Source: Actinomycetota bacterium
GTDB taxonomy: Bacteria; Actinomycetota; Actinomycetes; S36-B12; UBA5976
NCBI GenBank assembly: GCA_947491175.1
Contig: CANLIF010000001.1
Coordinates: 1-62,543, forward strand
DNA: 62,543 nucleotides
Direction of reading: 5' to 3'
Below, in pieces: positions 50,195 to 58,426 of the stretch. Under the pieces are notes generated by a model, which was given only the letters and a program-made list of their open reading frames with translations, made no database searches and was not told the origin of the DNA. Every line of letters starts with the position of its first letter. The stretch's first letter is position 1. A program made the translations under genes and the position numbers.

Positions 50195-51502
50195 GTGGCC
50201 GAATCGAACACTCAAAAACGCACGTATGTTTTGGATACCAGCGTCTTGCTATCTGACCCGAGTGCCTTGTTTCGATTTGATGAACATGAAGTAGTTATTC
50301 CGATAGTTGTTATTACGGAATTAGAATCTAAGCGAACCCATCCCGAATTAGGTTATTTTGCGCGTTCCGCGCTGCGAAGCCTCGATGACCTACGAATTAA
50401 ACATGGGCGCCTCGATGCCCCAATTCCACTTGGTGACAAAGGTGGAGTTCTGAGGGTTGAACTTAATCACACAAACTCAGAGATTCTGCCCGCCGGTTTT
50501 CGACTTGGTGATAACGACACCAGAATTCTTTCAGTCGCCAAGAATCTTTCAGCTGAGGGCTGCGATGTTGTTTTAGTCAGTAAAGATTTGCCACTTCGAG
50601 TCAAAGCCTCTGCACTTGGTTTAGAGGCACAGGAGTATCGCGCTGAGATTGTCCCATCAAGTGGTTGGACCGGAATGTCAGAAGCCACAGTGAGTGCTTC
50701 TGAAATTGACTCTCTTTACAGTGATGAAATCATCGACCACGAAAGTGCTCGGGAACATCCTTGCCACACTGGAATTGTGCTTTCCAGCGAACGCGGTAGC
50801 GCATTGGCTAGAGTCACACCCGACAAGCGCCTCCAACTAATCCGTGGTGATCGCGAAGCATTTGGCCTGCATGGAAGAAGTGCAGAGCAACGAATCGCCT
50901 TGGACTTGCTGCTAGATCCTGAAATTGGAATTATCTCACTCGGTGGACGTGCTGGAACTGGCAAGAGCGCTTTGGCGCTTTGTGCAGGCTTAGAAGCCGT
51001 GATGGAACGCCAACGACACCGAAAGGTAATCATTTTTCGACCACTTTACGCAGTTGGAGGCCAGGAACTTGGTTACTTACCAGGCAGTGAGAACGAAAAA
51101 ATGTCTCCATGGGCGCAGGCGGTCTTTGACACTTTGTCCTCTGTTACATCCAGTGATGTTATCGATGAGATTCTGGACCGAGGTTTGCTAGAGGTGCTTC
51201 CGTTGACTCACATTCGTGGCCGTTCTTTACATGACACTTTTGTAATTGTGGACGAAGCGCAATCACTTGAACGAAATGTCCTACTGACAGTGCTTTCGCG
51301 GATTGGCAAAGATAGTCGAGTTGTACTAACACACGATGTTGCGCAACGAGACAATTTGCGCGTTGGAAGACATGACGGTGTTGTCGCCGTTGTGGAAAAG
51401 CTTAAGGGCCATCCATTATTTGCGCACGTAACTTTGAATAGATCAGAGCGCTCACCAATTGCTGCACTTGTTACAGAGATGCTTGAAGACCTGCCTGCAT
51501 AG
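50195..51502 (+). CDS. PhoH-like ATPase with N-terminal PIN domain
   Basis: 435 residues. The PIN RNase domain (about 8-150) shows YVLDTSVLLSDP, the ELESKR segment and GDNDTRIL, with the expected acidic residues. The PhoH/NTPase domain (about 220-430) has Walker A GRAGTGKSALAL and Walker B VIVDEAQSLE. The family unwinds and cuts RNA (PhoH2/YlaK). There is no antitoxin gene upstream, unlike phoAT-phoH2. GTG 50195 has GGTGAG upstream. Confidence 0.9.
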   Translation: MAESNTQKRTYVLDTSVLLSDPSALFRFDEHEVVIPIVVITELESKRTHPELGYFARSALRSLDDLRIKHGRLDAPIPLGDKGGVLRVELNHTNSEILPAGFRLGDNDTRILSVAKNLSAEGCDVVLVSKDLPLRVKASALGLEAQEYRAEIVPSSGWTGMSEATVSASEIDSLYSDEIIDHESAREHPCHTGIVLSSERGSALARVTPDKRLQLIRGDREAFGLHGRSAEQRIALDLLLDPEIGIISLGGRAGTGKSALALCAGLEAVMERQRHRKVIIFRPLYAVGGQELGYLPGSENEKMSPWAQAVFDTLSSVTSSDVIDEILDRGLLEVLPLTHIRGRSLHDTFVIVDEAQSLERNVLLTVLSRIGKDSRVVLTHDVAQRDNLRVGRHDGVVAVVEKLKGHPLFAHVTLNRSERSPIAALVTEMLEDLPA

Positions 51503-51535
51503 TAAATAACTTCAATTGTTAAGATGGAGGACAAT

Positions 51536-51949
51536 ATGACAAAAAGGATTTTGGCTTCAGCTGCACTTGCGTTAAGTGCATCCTTAACATTCCAGTCAAG
51601 TATCAGCCCGATTCAAGCGGCAAGCATTCGCACGGTCAGTGACCCGACTCGAGGTCTTTCCACTAAAGCAGAGCGCCAGAAGATTGCTTTCCAGGTTTGG
51701 GTTAAGTCTCCGACGGCTAAGCATTTAAAAAAAGTTGAGTCGAGCAACAACTGCAAAGCTATCGGTGGAAATGGAAAGTACCACGGAACCTGGCAAATGA
51801 ATGCTGGATTTTGGAAAACGTACGGTGGCCTGAAATACGCTTCCAAAGCCAGTAAGGCAACTTGTGGCGAACAAGATCTGGTTGCTTATAAAGGTTGGCT
51901 AGCCCGGGGCTGGAGCCCTTGGCCACCTGCCAAAAGATTCAATCCTTAG
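51536..51949 (+). CDS. Small secreted Rpf/transglycosylase-like protein
   Basis: 137 residues. A signal peptide (about residues 1-29, hydrophobic ILASAALALSASLTF, cleavage after IQA) is followed by a compact domain. KKVESSNNCKAIGGNGKYHGTWQMNAGFWKTYGG aligns, in short pieces such as VESSNNC and GTWQMNAGFW, with the Rpf lysozyme-like fold; the Glu is the likely catalytic residue. The two Cys may form a disulphide. The LARGWSPWPPAK end is typical of Rpf domains. It would cleave peptidoglycan in the wall. No LysM or G5 domain is present. ATG 51536 has GGAGG; ATG 51524 is less likely. Confidence 0.82.
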   Translation: MTKRILASAALALSASLTFQSSISPIQAASIRTVSDPTRGLSTKAERQKIAFQVWVKSPTAKHLKKVESSNNCKAIGGNGKYHGTWQMNAGFWKTYGGLKYASKASKATCGEQDLVAYKGWLARGWSPWPPAKRFNP

Positions 51950-51956
51950 TTTTCAA

Positions 51957-53621
51957 CTAGTTCGGCGGGCCAATCGGGATGTTCAAGGCAATTGGCCGCA
52001 GGGTTTCGGCAAAGAAATCATTTCCTTTGTCGTCAACTACAACAAATGCTGGGAAGTTTTCCACTTCAATTTTCCAAACTGCTTCCATACCCATCTCAGG
52101 GAAATCTAGGACTTCAACTTTCTTAATGTTGTCTTTGGCTAGTCGAGCCGCTGGGCCACCGATTGAGCCTAGGTAGAAGCCACCGTTTTCTTGGCATGCC
52201 TTCGTGACTGCATCGCTGCGGTTTCCTTTAGCCAGCATGACAAATGACCCACCGGCTTTTTGAAACCGATCTACATAAGCGTCCATGCGACCTGCAGTAG
52301 TTGGCCCGAAGGATCCAGATGCGTAACCTTCTGGAGTTTTAGCTGGACCCGCATAGTAAACCGCATGATCTTTGAAGTACTGTGGCATTTCTTCGCCACG
52401 ATCAATCATTTCTAGAATCTTTGCATGAGCTAAGTCGCGCGCCACGATGAGCGGACCAGTAAGTGAAACTCGAGTTTTCACTTCAAGCTTTGACAAGGTT
52501 TCTCGGATCTCAGACATTGGACGAGTTAAGTCAATGCTGATGACCTTTTCATCTAAGTGCTCATCGGTAATTTCTGGCAGAAAACGAGCTGGGTCGGTTT
52601 CCAGTTTTTCAATGTAAGCACCCGTGGCATCAATCTTCACGAGAGCTTGTCGGTCGGCAGAGCAAGACACTGCAATTGCGATTGGGCAAGAAGCGCCATG
52701 GCGAGGTAAGCGAATTACTCGAACGTCATGGCAGAAATATTTTCCACCGAACTGCGCGCCAATTCCAAAGTTTTGCGTGAGCTTAAGAATTTGCTCTTCC
52801 ATCTCAAGATCTCGGTAGCCGTTACCATCAGGTCCGCCAGATGTTGGAAGCGAGTCTAAATACTTTGTGCTGGCAAGTTTAGAAACCTTGAGTGCATATT
52901 CAGCACTTGTTCCGCCCACAACTATTGCCAAGTGGTACGGCGGGCAAGCTGAGGTTCCAATGAGGCGCAATTTTTCATCCATGAACCGCAAGAAACTTTC
53001 TTGATTCAACACTGCTTTAGTTTCTTGATATAGGTAACTTTTGTTTGCGCTACCGCCACCCTTAGCAATGAATAGCATTTCGTATGAGTTTTCATGACCG
53101 GGTTTGGTGTCTGAATATATTTCAATCTGGGCTGGCAAATTATCGCCAGTGTTTTTCTCATCCCACATGTTAAGTGGCGAAAGCTGTGAGTATCGAAGGT
53201 TTAGTTTCTGATAGGCGTCATAGATGCCGCGACTGATGGCTACTTCATCTGGCCCATCAGTAAGGATCTGAGACCCTCTCTTAGCACTAACAATTGCAGT
53301 TCCAGTGTCTTGGCACATTGGTAAAATTCCACCAGCAGCAATGTTGGCATTCTTCATTAAATCGATCGCAACGAATCTGTCGTTTGGCGAAGCCGTTGGA
53401 TCATCGATTATCTTCTTAAGCTGCTCTAGATGGCTGGTCCGTAAGTAGTGTGAAATATCGTGAATTGCTTCGTATGCGACTTTTTCCAACACGCTGTCGT
53501 CAATGTTTAGAAATGTGCGCTCACCGATAGTTGTGGTTGTTATTCCCTCAGTGGTAACCAATCGATATTCGGGGTCATTTTGCGCGATTGGCAAGATTTC
53601 GGTGTAGTTAAACGAGCTCAT
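51957..53621 (-). CDS. Class I fumarate hydratase (iron-sulphur dependent)
   Basis: Hydrates fumarate to malate. The 554-residue single-chain enzyme has both the alpha part (MCQDTGTAIV, GGGSANKSYLYQETKA, GGTSAEYALKVSKLA) and the beta part (LTGPLIVARDLAHAKI, PTTAGRMDAYVD, GSIGGPAA). Cys in PMCQDTG, SACPPYH and VSCSADR are candidate [4Fe-4S] ligands. Many Actinobacteria use class II FumC in place of or beside it. ATG 53621 is preceded by TAGGCT six bases upstream. It closes the succinate-to-malate path between sdh and mdh. Confidence 0.95.
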   Translation of the reverse strand: MSSFNYTEILPIAQNDPEYRLVTTEGITTTTIGERTFLNIDDSVLEKVAYEAIHDISHYLRTSHLEQLKKIIDDPTASPNDRFVAIDLMKNANIAAGGILPMCQDTGTAIVSAKRGSQILTDGPDEVAISRGIYDAYQKLNLRYSQLSPLNMWDEKNTGDNLPAQIEIYSDTKPGHENSYEMLFIAKGGGSANKSYLYQETKAVLNQESFLRFMDEKLRLIGTSACPPYHLAIVVGGTSAEYALKVSKLASTKYLDSLPTSGGPDGNGYRDLEMEEQILKLTQNFGIGAQFGGKYFCHDVRVIRLPRHGASCPIAIAVSCSADRQALVKIDATGAYIEKLETDPARFLPEITDEHLDEKVISIDLTRPMSEIRETLSKLEVKTRVSLTGPLIVARDLAHAKILEMIDRGEEMPQYFKDHAVYYAGPAKTPEGYASGSFGPTTAGRMDAYVDRFQKAGGSFVMLAKGNRSDAVTKACQENGGFYLGSIGGPAARLAKDNIKKVEVLDFPEMGMEAVWKIEVENFPAFVVVDDKGNDFFAETLRPIALNIPIGPPN

Positions 53622-53627
53622 ATGGTC

Positions 53628-53633
53628 AGCCTA
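53628..53633 (-). promoter_or_regulatory. -10 hexamer of the fumarase gene (leaderless start)
   Basis: TAGGCT on the minus strand, six bases, ATG 53621. The hexamer and spacing are the same as at guaA. Confidence 0.6.
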
Positions 53634-53705
53634 ATCCGTTTTAGGAAGTCCCACTGTTGGCACCGCGCAAGAGCAAACTTGGGATAAAGCAGGCAAAATA
53701 GAGTT

Positions 53706-54251
53706 ATGGCAAACAAAAAACCAAGAGGGCGAGAAACTGCTTGGGACATGGTGCTATCCATGAGTGCAGTGATTGCCACGGTTGGCGTCATTATGTTGTT
53801 GGCTTGGCGGCCACAAGAAGAAGTTAAGCAAAGCGTAGATTACGAATCTGCTGTTGCGAGCGCGGTGATTGCGCAAACTTGGCCAATCTCAATTCCAAAA
53901 ACTTTGCCCACTGGGTATCAGACAACAAGTGCTCGAATTGAGCCAGAGTCCTATGGTGAGACCGGTGACATTAGATGGATCTTGGGTTTTCAAACCCAAT
54001 CAAATGAATATGTCTCACTCTGGCAAAGTGATGGACCCGTTAGATCAGTCGTATCGGCAGCAACAAATAGCGCACCCTGCGAATCAACGGAGACCATCAA
54101 TGAGGTGACCTGGCAAAAATGTGAAATTGATAAACCATTGACCCGGGCATTTGTAAAGACCGAAGGCGACGTGACATCCATAGTTTCTGGCACTGCGCAA
54201 TGGGATGAGCTTTTGCGGTTTGCCGAATCATTAGTGCTGGCAAAACCATAG
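53706..54251 (+). CDS. DUF4245 family membrane-anchored protein
   Basis: 181 residues with a basic start, one hydrophobic helix (about residues 17-36, MSAVIATVGVIMLLAWRP) and an extracytoplasmic domain with two Cys. This is the DUF4245 layout, an actinobacterial family near fumarase and xse genes. The function is unknown. Its stop codon is part of the -10 hexamer of xseB. Confidence 0.8.
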   Translation: MANKKPRGRETAWDMVLSMSAVIATVGVIMLLAWRPQEEVKQSVDYESAVASAVIAQTWPISIPKTLPTGYQTTSARIEPESYGETGDIRWILGFQTQSNEYVSLWQSDGPVRSVVSAATNSAPCESTETINEVTWQKCEIDKPLTRAFVKTEGDVTSIVSGTAQWDELLRFAESLVLAKP

Positions 54252-54254
54252 ACT
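54249..54254 (+). promoter_or_regulatory. -10 hexamer of xseB (leaderless start)
   Basis: TAGACT overlaps the DUF4245 stop codon; six bases follow, then ATG 54261. Confidence 0.5.
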
Positions 54255-54260
54255 CTTCCT

Positions 54261-54476
54261 ATGGCTAAAGATCAAGCAACAGAGCTGTCTTATGAGGCAG
54301 CAAAGTCTCAGTTAGACGTAATCGTCACCCGACTTGAAGACAAAGATCTGCCACTTGATGACATGGTTTCGTTGTGGGAGCAGGGCGAAAAATTAGCAAC
54401 GATCTGCGAAGAGCGCCTGGCAGGGGCTAAAGCCAGATTAGAAGCATTAAGGCCAAGTCAAACTAACGAAAGTTAA
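54261..54476 (+). CDS. xseB: Exodeoxyribonuclease VII small subunit
   Basis: 71 residues of helical sequence (LSYEAAKSQLDVIVTRLEDKDLPLDDMVSLWEQGEKL) matching XseB, which wraps around XseA to form the single-strand nuclease. In most bacteria it follows xseA on the same strand; here it faces xseA tail to tail, and their ends overlap by four bases. Confidence 0.93.
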   Translation: MAKDQATELSYEAAKSQLDVIVTRLEDKDLPLDDMVSLWEQGEKLATICEERLAGAKARLEALRPSQTNES

Positions 54477-55696
54477 TTCTTTTCAACTCGAGTTACTAAG
54501 TCACCTTCAGCAAACTTAACGCGAAGTTCTTCGCCAACATTTACTTGGGTAGAACTCTTAATGATCTTATTGTTTGAATTTCTCACAATTGAAAATCCGC
54601 GTTCGAGAGTTCCTTGCGGCGACAGTGCCCGCAAAGTCGCATAGGAGCCAGCCAAGTGTGCAGTTTCAAGTTCAATTACATTTTTAACTTTTACCTGAAT
54701 AGCCGAACGTAATCCAGCGTTTTCAGTTAGCCGTTGCGAGATTAAAGTAGCGGGCGATGCTAGTGCCGGGCGACTTCGAGTCAGTGCAAGTTGCTGTTCA
54801 AGCCGGGTTATGCCAGCTGAAATGAGAGATTGCATTCTGGTTTGCGCATTTCTCAGATCAGATATTTCTTGTAATACATCTGGAACAATTTTGCGAGCTG
54901 CATCAGTCGGGGTTGACGCTCGATAGTCTGCAACGTAATCAATCAATGGGCGATCCTCTTCATGTCCAATGGCAGCAACTACTGGAGTTTCAATTCCCGC
55001 TACGACTCGAATTAAAGATTCATCACTAAATGGCAGAAGGTCTTCAAACGCGCCACCGCCGCGAGCAATCACGATTACGTCAATGTCAGGAATTGCGTCT
55101 AGTTCAGTTAAAGCATCACTGACTTGTCGAACACAGTTAACGCCCTGGACTGCAACTTCACGAACTTCAAACTGCACATCTGGCCAGCGGCGTTTGGCAT
55201 TTTCGATCACATCGTGCATGGCATCGCTGGCTTGGCCACAAATCAAGCCAATTCGTCTTGGTAAAAACGGTAATGGCTTTTTTCGATCTTCATTGAATAG
55301 ACCTTCAGCGGCTAAAAGATTTCGTAGGGCTTCAAGGCGGGCCATAAGTTCACCAATGCCGACTGCGCGCATTTGCAAAACCTTGAATTGCAAAGAGCCG
55401 CGTTTGGCCCACCAGTCAGCTTTGACTTGAACCAAGACTCGACTGCCTTGTTCGACTGTGGTTGCAAGTGAATCCATAACGCCGGACGCTATGTAAAGTG
55501 ACAATGAAACGTCGCGATCAGTATCGCGCAGTGACAGATAAGTTAAACCTTTTCTTGGGTTAACTTCGGCAAGTTGCCCTTCAATCCAAATAGTTCCAAG
55601 TCGGCCAATATATTCACCGATCATGGTGCTCACTGAATGAACTGCCAGCGGTGACTCCGGATCGAGGCCGGGCTTACCAAGTTCACTCTGGTCCAT
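54473..55696 (-). CDS. xseA: Exodeoxyribonuclease VII large subunit
   Basis: 407 residues with an N-terminal OB fold (IWIEGQLAEVNP, TYLSLRD), the catalytic domain (GLICGQASDAMHDVIENAKRRWP, VIARGGGAFEDLLPFSDE, AIGHEEDRPLIDYVADYRASTPTDAA) and a C-terminal coiled coil. ATG 55696. It is divergent from ispH, with only 59 bases between the two start codons. Confidence 0.95.
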   Translation of the reverse strand: MDQSELGKPGLDPESPLAVHSVSTMIGEYIGRLGTIWIEGQLAEVNPRKGLTYLSLRDTDRDVSLSLYIASGVMDSLATTVEQGSRVLVQVKADWWAKRGSLQFKVLQMRAVGIGELMARLEALRNLLAAEGLFNEDRKKPLPFLPRRIGLICGQASDAMHDVIENAKRRWPDVQFEVREVAVQGVNCVRQVSDALTELDAIPDIDVIVIARGGGAFEDLLPFSDESLIRVVAGIETPVVAAIGHEEDRPLIDYVADYRASTPTDAARKIVPDVLQEISDLRNAQTRMQSLISAGITRLEQQLALTRSRPALASPATLISQRLTENAGLRSAIQVKVKNVIELETAHLAGSYATLRALSPQGTLERGFSIVRNSNNKIIKSSTQVNVGEELRVKFAEGDLVTRVEKN

Positions 55697-55743
55697 GGAT
55701 CTATTGTGCCTAATGCCAGAAAGCGAGAGGGGAGGTACGGGCT

Positions 55744-55749
55744 TACGAT
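55744..55749 (+). promoter_or_regulatory. -10 hexamer of ispH (leaderless start)
   Basis: TACGAT, six bases, GTG 55756. The AGGAG in the six-base gap is too close to the GTG to serve as a normal ribosome site. Confidence 0.55.
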
Positions 55750-55755
55750 AGGAGT

Positions 55756-56721
55756 GTGAGTGAAACTAAGCGAAAAGTCCTATTAGCAAAGCCGCGCGGT
55801 TATTGCGCGGGAGTTGACCGTGCCGTGGTCACTGTGGAAAAAGCTTTGAGTGTCCATGGGGCGCCAATTTATGTCCGTAAGGAAATTGTGCACAACAAGT
55901 ATGTTGTCAAAGAACTTGAAGCCAAAGGCGCAATTTTTGTCAATGAAACGGATGAAGTGCCTGAGGGCTCCACAGTTGTATTCAGCGCTCACGGAGTTTC
56001 ACCTGCAGTGCACGACGAGGCAGCACAGCGAAACTTAAAAACTATTGACGCCACATGCCCATTGGTTACAAAAGTTCACGCAGAGGCGCGACGTTTTGCA
56101 TCTGATGATTACCAAATTCTTTTTATTGGACACGAAGGACATGAAGAAGTTGAAGGCACCATGGGTGAGGCACCGACCAATATGACTTTGGTTGATGGCC
56201 CGGCGCATGTTCAGGAAATCGAAATCGACACAACCAGACCTGTTGCTTGGCTTTCGCAAACTACACTTTCGGTTGACGAAACTTTAGAAACCGTTGACTT
56301 GCTGCGGGCAAAGTTTCCAAACCTGATTGATCCACCGAGTGATGACATTTGCTACGCCACTCAGAATCGTCAAAAAGCTGTGAAAGAAATTTCGAATGCT
56401 TGCGACGTAATGCTTGTGGTTGGCTCGGCAAACTCCTCGAACACAGTTCGCCTGGTCGATGTTGCACTTGAAGCTGGAGCGCGCGCTGCTTATCGGGTCG
56501 ATTTTGCTGCTGAAATTGATGAGACTTGGTTAGACGGAGCACAAACAATTGGTCTGACCAGTGGGGCGTCAGTTCCGGAAATTTTAGTTAACGGTGTTTT
56601 GACATGGTTGGCTGAACGTGGCTACACAGATGTTGAAGAGGTTGAGACGATTGAAGAACACTTAATTTTTGCCTTGCCGCCAGAGTTACGAAGAGGCATT
56701 AAGGCTGCCGGCCGCGCCTAA
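55756..56721 (+). CDS. ispH: 4-hydroxy-3-methylbut-2-enyl diphosphate reductase
   Basis: Last step of the MEP isoprenoid pathway. The 321-residue enzyme has three cluster Cys in RGYCAGVDRAV (Cys17), DATCPLVTKVH and DDICYATQNRQ, plus FIGHEGHEEVEGTMGE and SGASVPEILV. It feeds uppS, which is also in this window. Its last 23 bases overlap the convergent DUF6542 gene. Confidence 0.97.
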   Translation: MSETKRKVLLAKPRGYCAGVDRAVVTVEKALSVHGAPIYVRKEIVHNKYVVKELEAKGAIFVNETDEVPEGSTVVFSAHGVSPAVHDEAAQRNLKTIDATCPLVTKVHAEARRFASDDYQILFIGHEGHEEVEGTMGEAPTNMTLVDGPAHVQEIEIDTTRPVAWLSQTTLSVDETLETVDLLRAKFPNLIDPPSDDICYATQNRQKAVKEISNACDVMLVVGSANSSNTVRLVDVALEAGARAAYRVDFAAEIDETWLDGAQTIGLTSGASVPEILVNGVLTWLAERGYTDVEEVETIEEHLIFALPPELRRGIKAAGRA

Positions 56722-57106
56722 AGATCACAACGCCTGCACTTAATGCAGTCGCGCCCAAGATCCACCAAGCATGCATTGCAAGTCCATACGCAAGATGTAG
56801 AACTTGCTCGCGTAGCAATGAGCCACCGCGCATTGGCGCAAACTGTCCAGTCGTCAAGATTGCAATTACCCAAGCAATCGGCACCACCCAGATTCCAGCT
56901 TGATAGTCCGATGTCCTAACGTTTGCAGCAGCAACCAGAGCGATGATTACCAATCCAAGGTTTGACATGATTCCAATGTCTCCAGTGGTAAAGATGTCTA
57001 TCCCCATCACAACCATCATGGAAATGCTGGTCAGGATTATGACGCCTGGGTATGTCCAACCATTTGGGGTCGAAGCACTTCCCAGTTGCTCAGTAACGTT
57101 TGCCAT
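56699..57106 (-). CDS. DUF6542-like small membrane protein
   Basis: 135 residues with four hydrophobic helices (TYPGVIILTSISMMVVMGI, MSNLGLVIIALVAAANV, WVVPIAWVIAILTTG, WWILGATALSAGVVIF). Its position between ispH and ychF on the opposite strand matches Rv1111c and other DUF6542 genes. The function is unknown. ATG 57106 follows TACGTT by six bases. Confidence 0.75.
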   Translation of the reverse strand: MANVTEQLGSASTPNGWTYPGVIILTSISMMVVMGIDIFTTGDIGIMSNLGLVIIALVAAANVRTSDYQAGIWVVPIAWVIAILTTGQFAPMRGGSLLREQVLHLAYGLAMHAWWILGATALSAGVVIFRRGRQP

Positions 57107-57112
57107 GGCTTA

Positions 57113-57118
57113 AACGTA
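57113..57118 (-). promoter_or_regulatory. -10 hexamer of the DUF6542 gene (leaderless start)
   Basis: TACGTT on the minus strand, six bases, ATG 57106. Confidence 0.5.
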
Positions 57119-57172
57119 TCGGGTCAAGGCCGAGTCTTTATGAAGGCGGGAATACGGCTACGCTTATGTGCC

Positions 57173-58246
57173 GTGGCCCTAACAATTGGAATCGTCGGAT
57201 TACCTAACGTCGGAAAGTCGACTTTATTCAATGCGTTGACGAAAAATAACGTCCTTGCTGCAAATTATCCATTTGCCACGATTGAGCCAAATACTGGCGT
57301 TGTAGAAGTTCCCGATGTTCGGCTTCCAGTTCTGGCACAAATCTTTAGCTCAGAAAGAATCTTGCCTGCGACGGTGACATTCGTGGACATTGCCGGAATT
57401 GTTCGCGGGGCAAGCGAAGGCGAAGGCCTGGGCAATAAATTCTTGGCAAACATTCGCGAATCAGAAGCAATTTGCCAAGTCATTAGAGCATTCAAGGATC
57501 CTGATGTGGTCCACGTCGATGGCGCGATTTCGCCTAAAGATGACATCGAAACAATTAATACCGAATTGATTTTGGCCGACATGCAAACTCTCGAGAAAGC
57601 AATGCCGAGATTGCTGAAAGAATCCAGACTTGATAAATCTAAAGCTGAATCTTTAGCAACTGCCGAAAAAGCAGTCGAGATTCTTAACTCCGGAAAAACT
57701 ATTTTTGAATCAGGTTTGGACTACGAGCCAATTAGGGAATTGTTTTTACTTACCGCAAAACCATTTCTATATGTTTTTAACTTAGATGAAGAAGAATTGA
57801 CCGACGAGACTTTGAAAAATGAGTTAAGCGCACTCGTTGCCCCAGTCGAAGCCGTATTCATGAATGCAAAATTAGAAGCGGAGCTTGGCGAACTTCCAGA
57901 AGATGAAGCCTTAGAACTTTTGCAGTCCGTGGGTCAGCAAGAGAGCGGCATTGCAATTTTGTCTCGAGTTGGATTTAAAACTTTGGGTTTGCAAACTTAC
58001 TTAACTGCTGGGCCTAAGGAATCGCGAGCCTGGACTATCCCAGTTGGCGCGACAGCGCCTGAGGCCGCTGGCGTGATTCACACAGATTTCCAGAAGGGCT
58101 TTATCAAAGCTGAGATTGTTGCCTTCGAAGACTTAGTTTCGGCCGGATCTGTTGCTGAGGCAAAGTCAAAAGGCAAAGTCCGCATTGAGGGCAAAGAGTA
58201 TGTGATGGTTGATGGGGATGTCGTTGAATTCAGGTTCAACGTCTAG
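57173..58246 (+). CDS. ychF: Redox-regulated ribosome-associated ATPase YchF/Obg family
   Basis: 357 residues. G1 is GLPNVGKSTLFNAL, switch region AANYPFATIEPN, G3 DIAGIVRGASEGEGLGN, and the C-terminal TGS domain includes RAWTIPVGATAPEAAGVIH. YchF prefers ATP and acts at the ribosome and in oxidative stress. GTG 57173 gives the conserved start; TACGCT lies eight bases upstream. The stop codon sits in the loop of an 18-bp perfect inverted repeat and begins a tandem array. Confidence 0.96.
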   Translation: MALTIGIVGLPNVGKSTLFNALTKNNVLAANYPFATIEPNTGVVEVPDVRLPVLAQIFSSERILPATVTFVDIAGIVRGASEGEGLGNKFLANIRESEAICQVIRAFKDPDVVHVDGAISPKDDIETINTELILADMQTLEKAMPRLLKESRLDKSKAESLATAEKAVEILNSGKTIFESGLDYEPIRELFLLTAKPFLYVFNLDEEELTDETLKNELSALVAPVEAVFMNAKLEAELGELPEDEALELLQSVGQQESGIAILSRVGFKTLGLQTYLTAGPKESRAWTIPVGATAPEAAGVIHTDFQKGFIKAEIVAFEDLVSAGSVAEAKSKGKVRIEGKEYVMVDGDVVEFRFNV

Positions 58247-58263
58247 TTGAACCTGAATTCAAC
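58223..58263 (+). terminator. 18-bp perfect inverted repeat centred on the ychF stop codon
   Basis: GTTGAATTCAGGTTCAAC (58223-58240) and GTTGAACCTGAATTCAAC (58246-58263) pair fully around the loop GTCTA. The TAG stop (58244-58246) spans loop and right arm, and the left arm is the last six sense codons. No T-run follows. Confidence 0.85.
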
Positions 58264-58380
58264 GGTAGGAAAAGTTGAATTTCATCAGGAGCCAACTTCT
58301 AGTTGAACCTAAATTCAACCATAAGAAAAGTTGAATTTCACTAGGAGACAACGTCTAGTTAAACCTGAATTCAACGGTAA
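58238..58380. repeat. 56-bp tandem repeat (2.5 copies) starting at the ychF stop
   Basis: Copies begin at 58238, 58294 and 58350 (partial), an exact 56-base period; copies 1 and 2 differ at about eight positions. Each unit repeats the stop-codon context TCTAGTT and carries an additional inverted repeat (for example AAATTCAAC with GTTGAATTT around 58310-58340). Unlike the groEL and guaA arrays, it lies between two co-directional genes, ychF and typA. Confidence 0.93.
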
Positions 58381-58413
58381 ATAATGTGGTGCGCTAGATC
58401 AATATTTCTCAAC

Positions 58414-58419
58414 TAGAAT
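58414..58419 (+). promoter_or_regulatory. -10 hexamer of typA (leaderless start)
   Basis: TAGAAT, seven bases, GTG 58427. It lies directly after the 56-base array. Confidence 0.6.
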
Positions 58420-58426
58420 AAGGACA

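Noticed and set aside
49235..50215. A 326-residue version of the prenyl transferase
   Set aside because: The additional N-terminal part overlaps the start of the PhoH gene and has no family match; ATG 50011 gives the normal length with a ribosome site.
57086..57172. An N-terminal extension of YchF
   Set aside because: It overlaps the divergent membrane-protein gene and adds residues before the strictly conserved GIVGLPNVGKS start.
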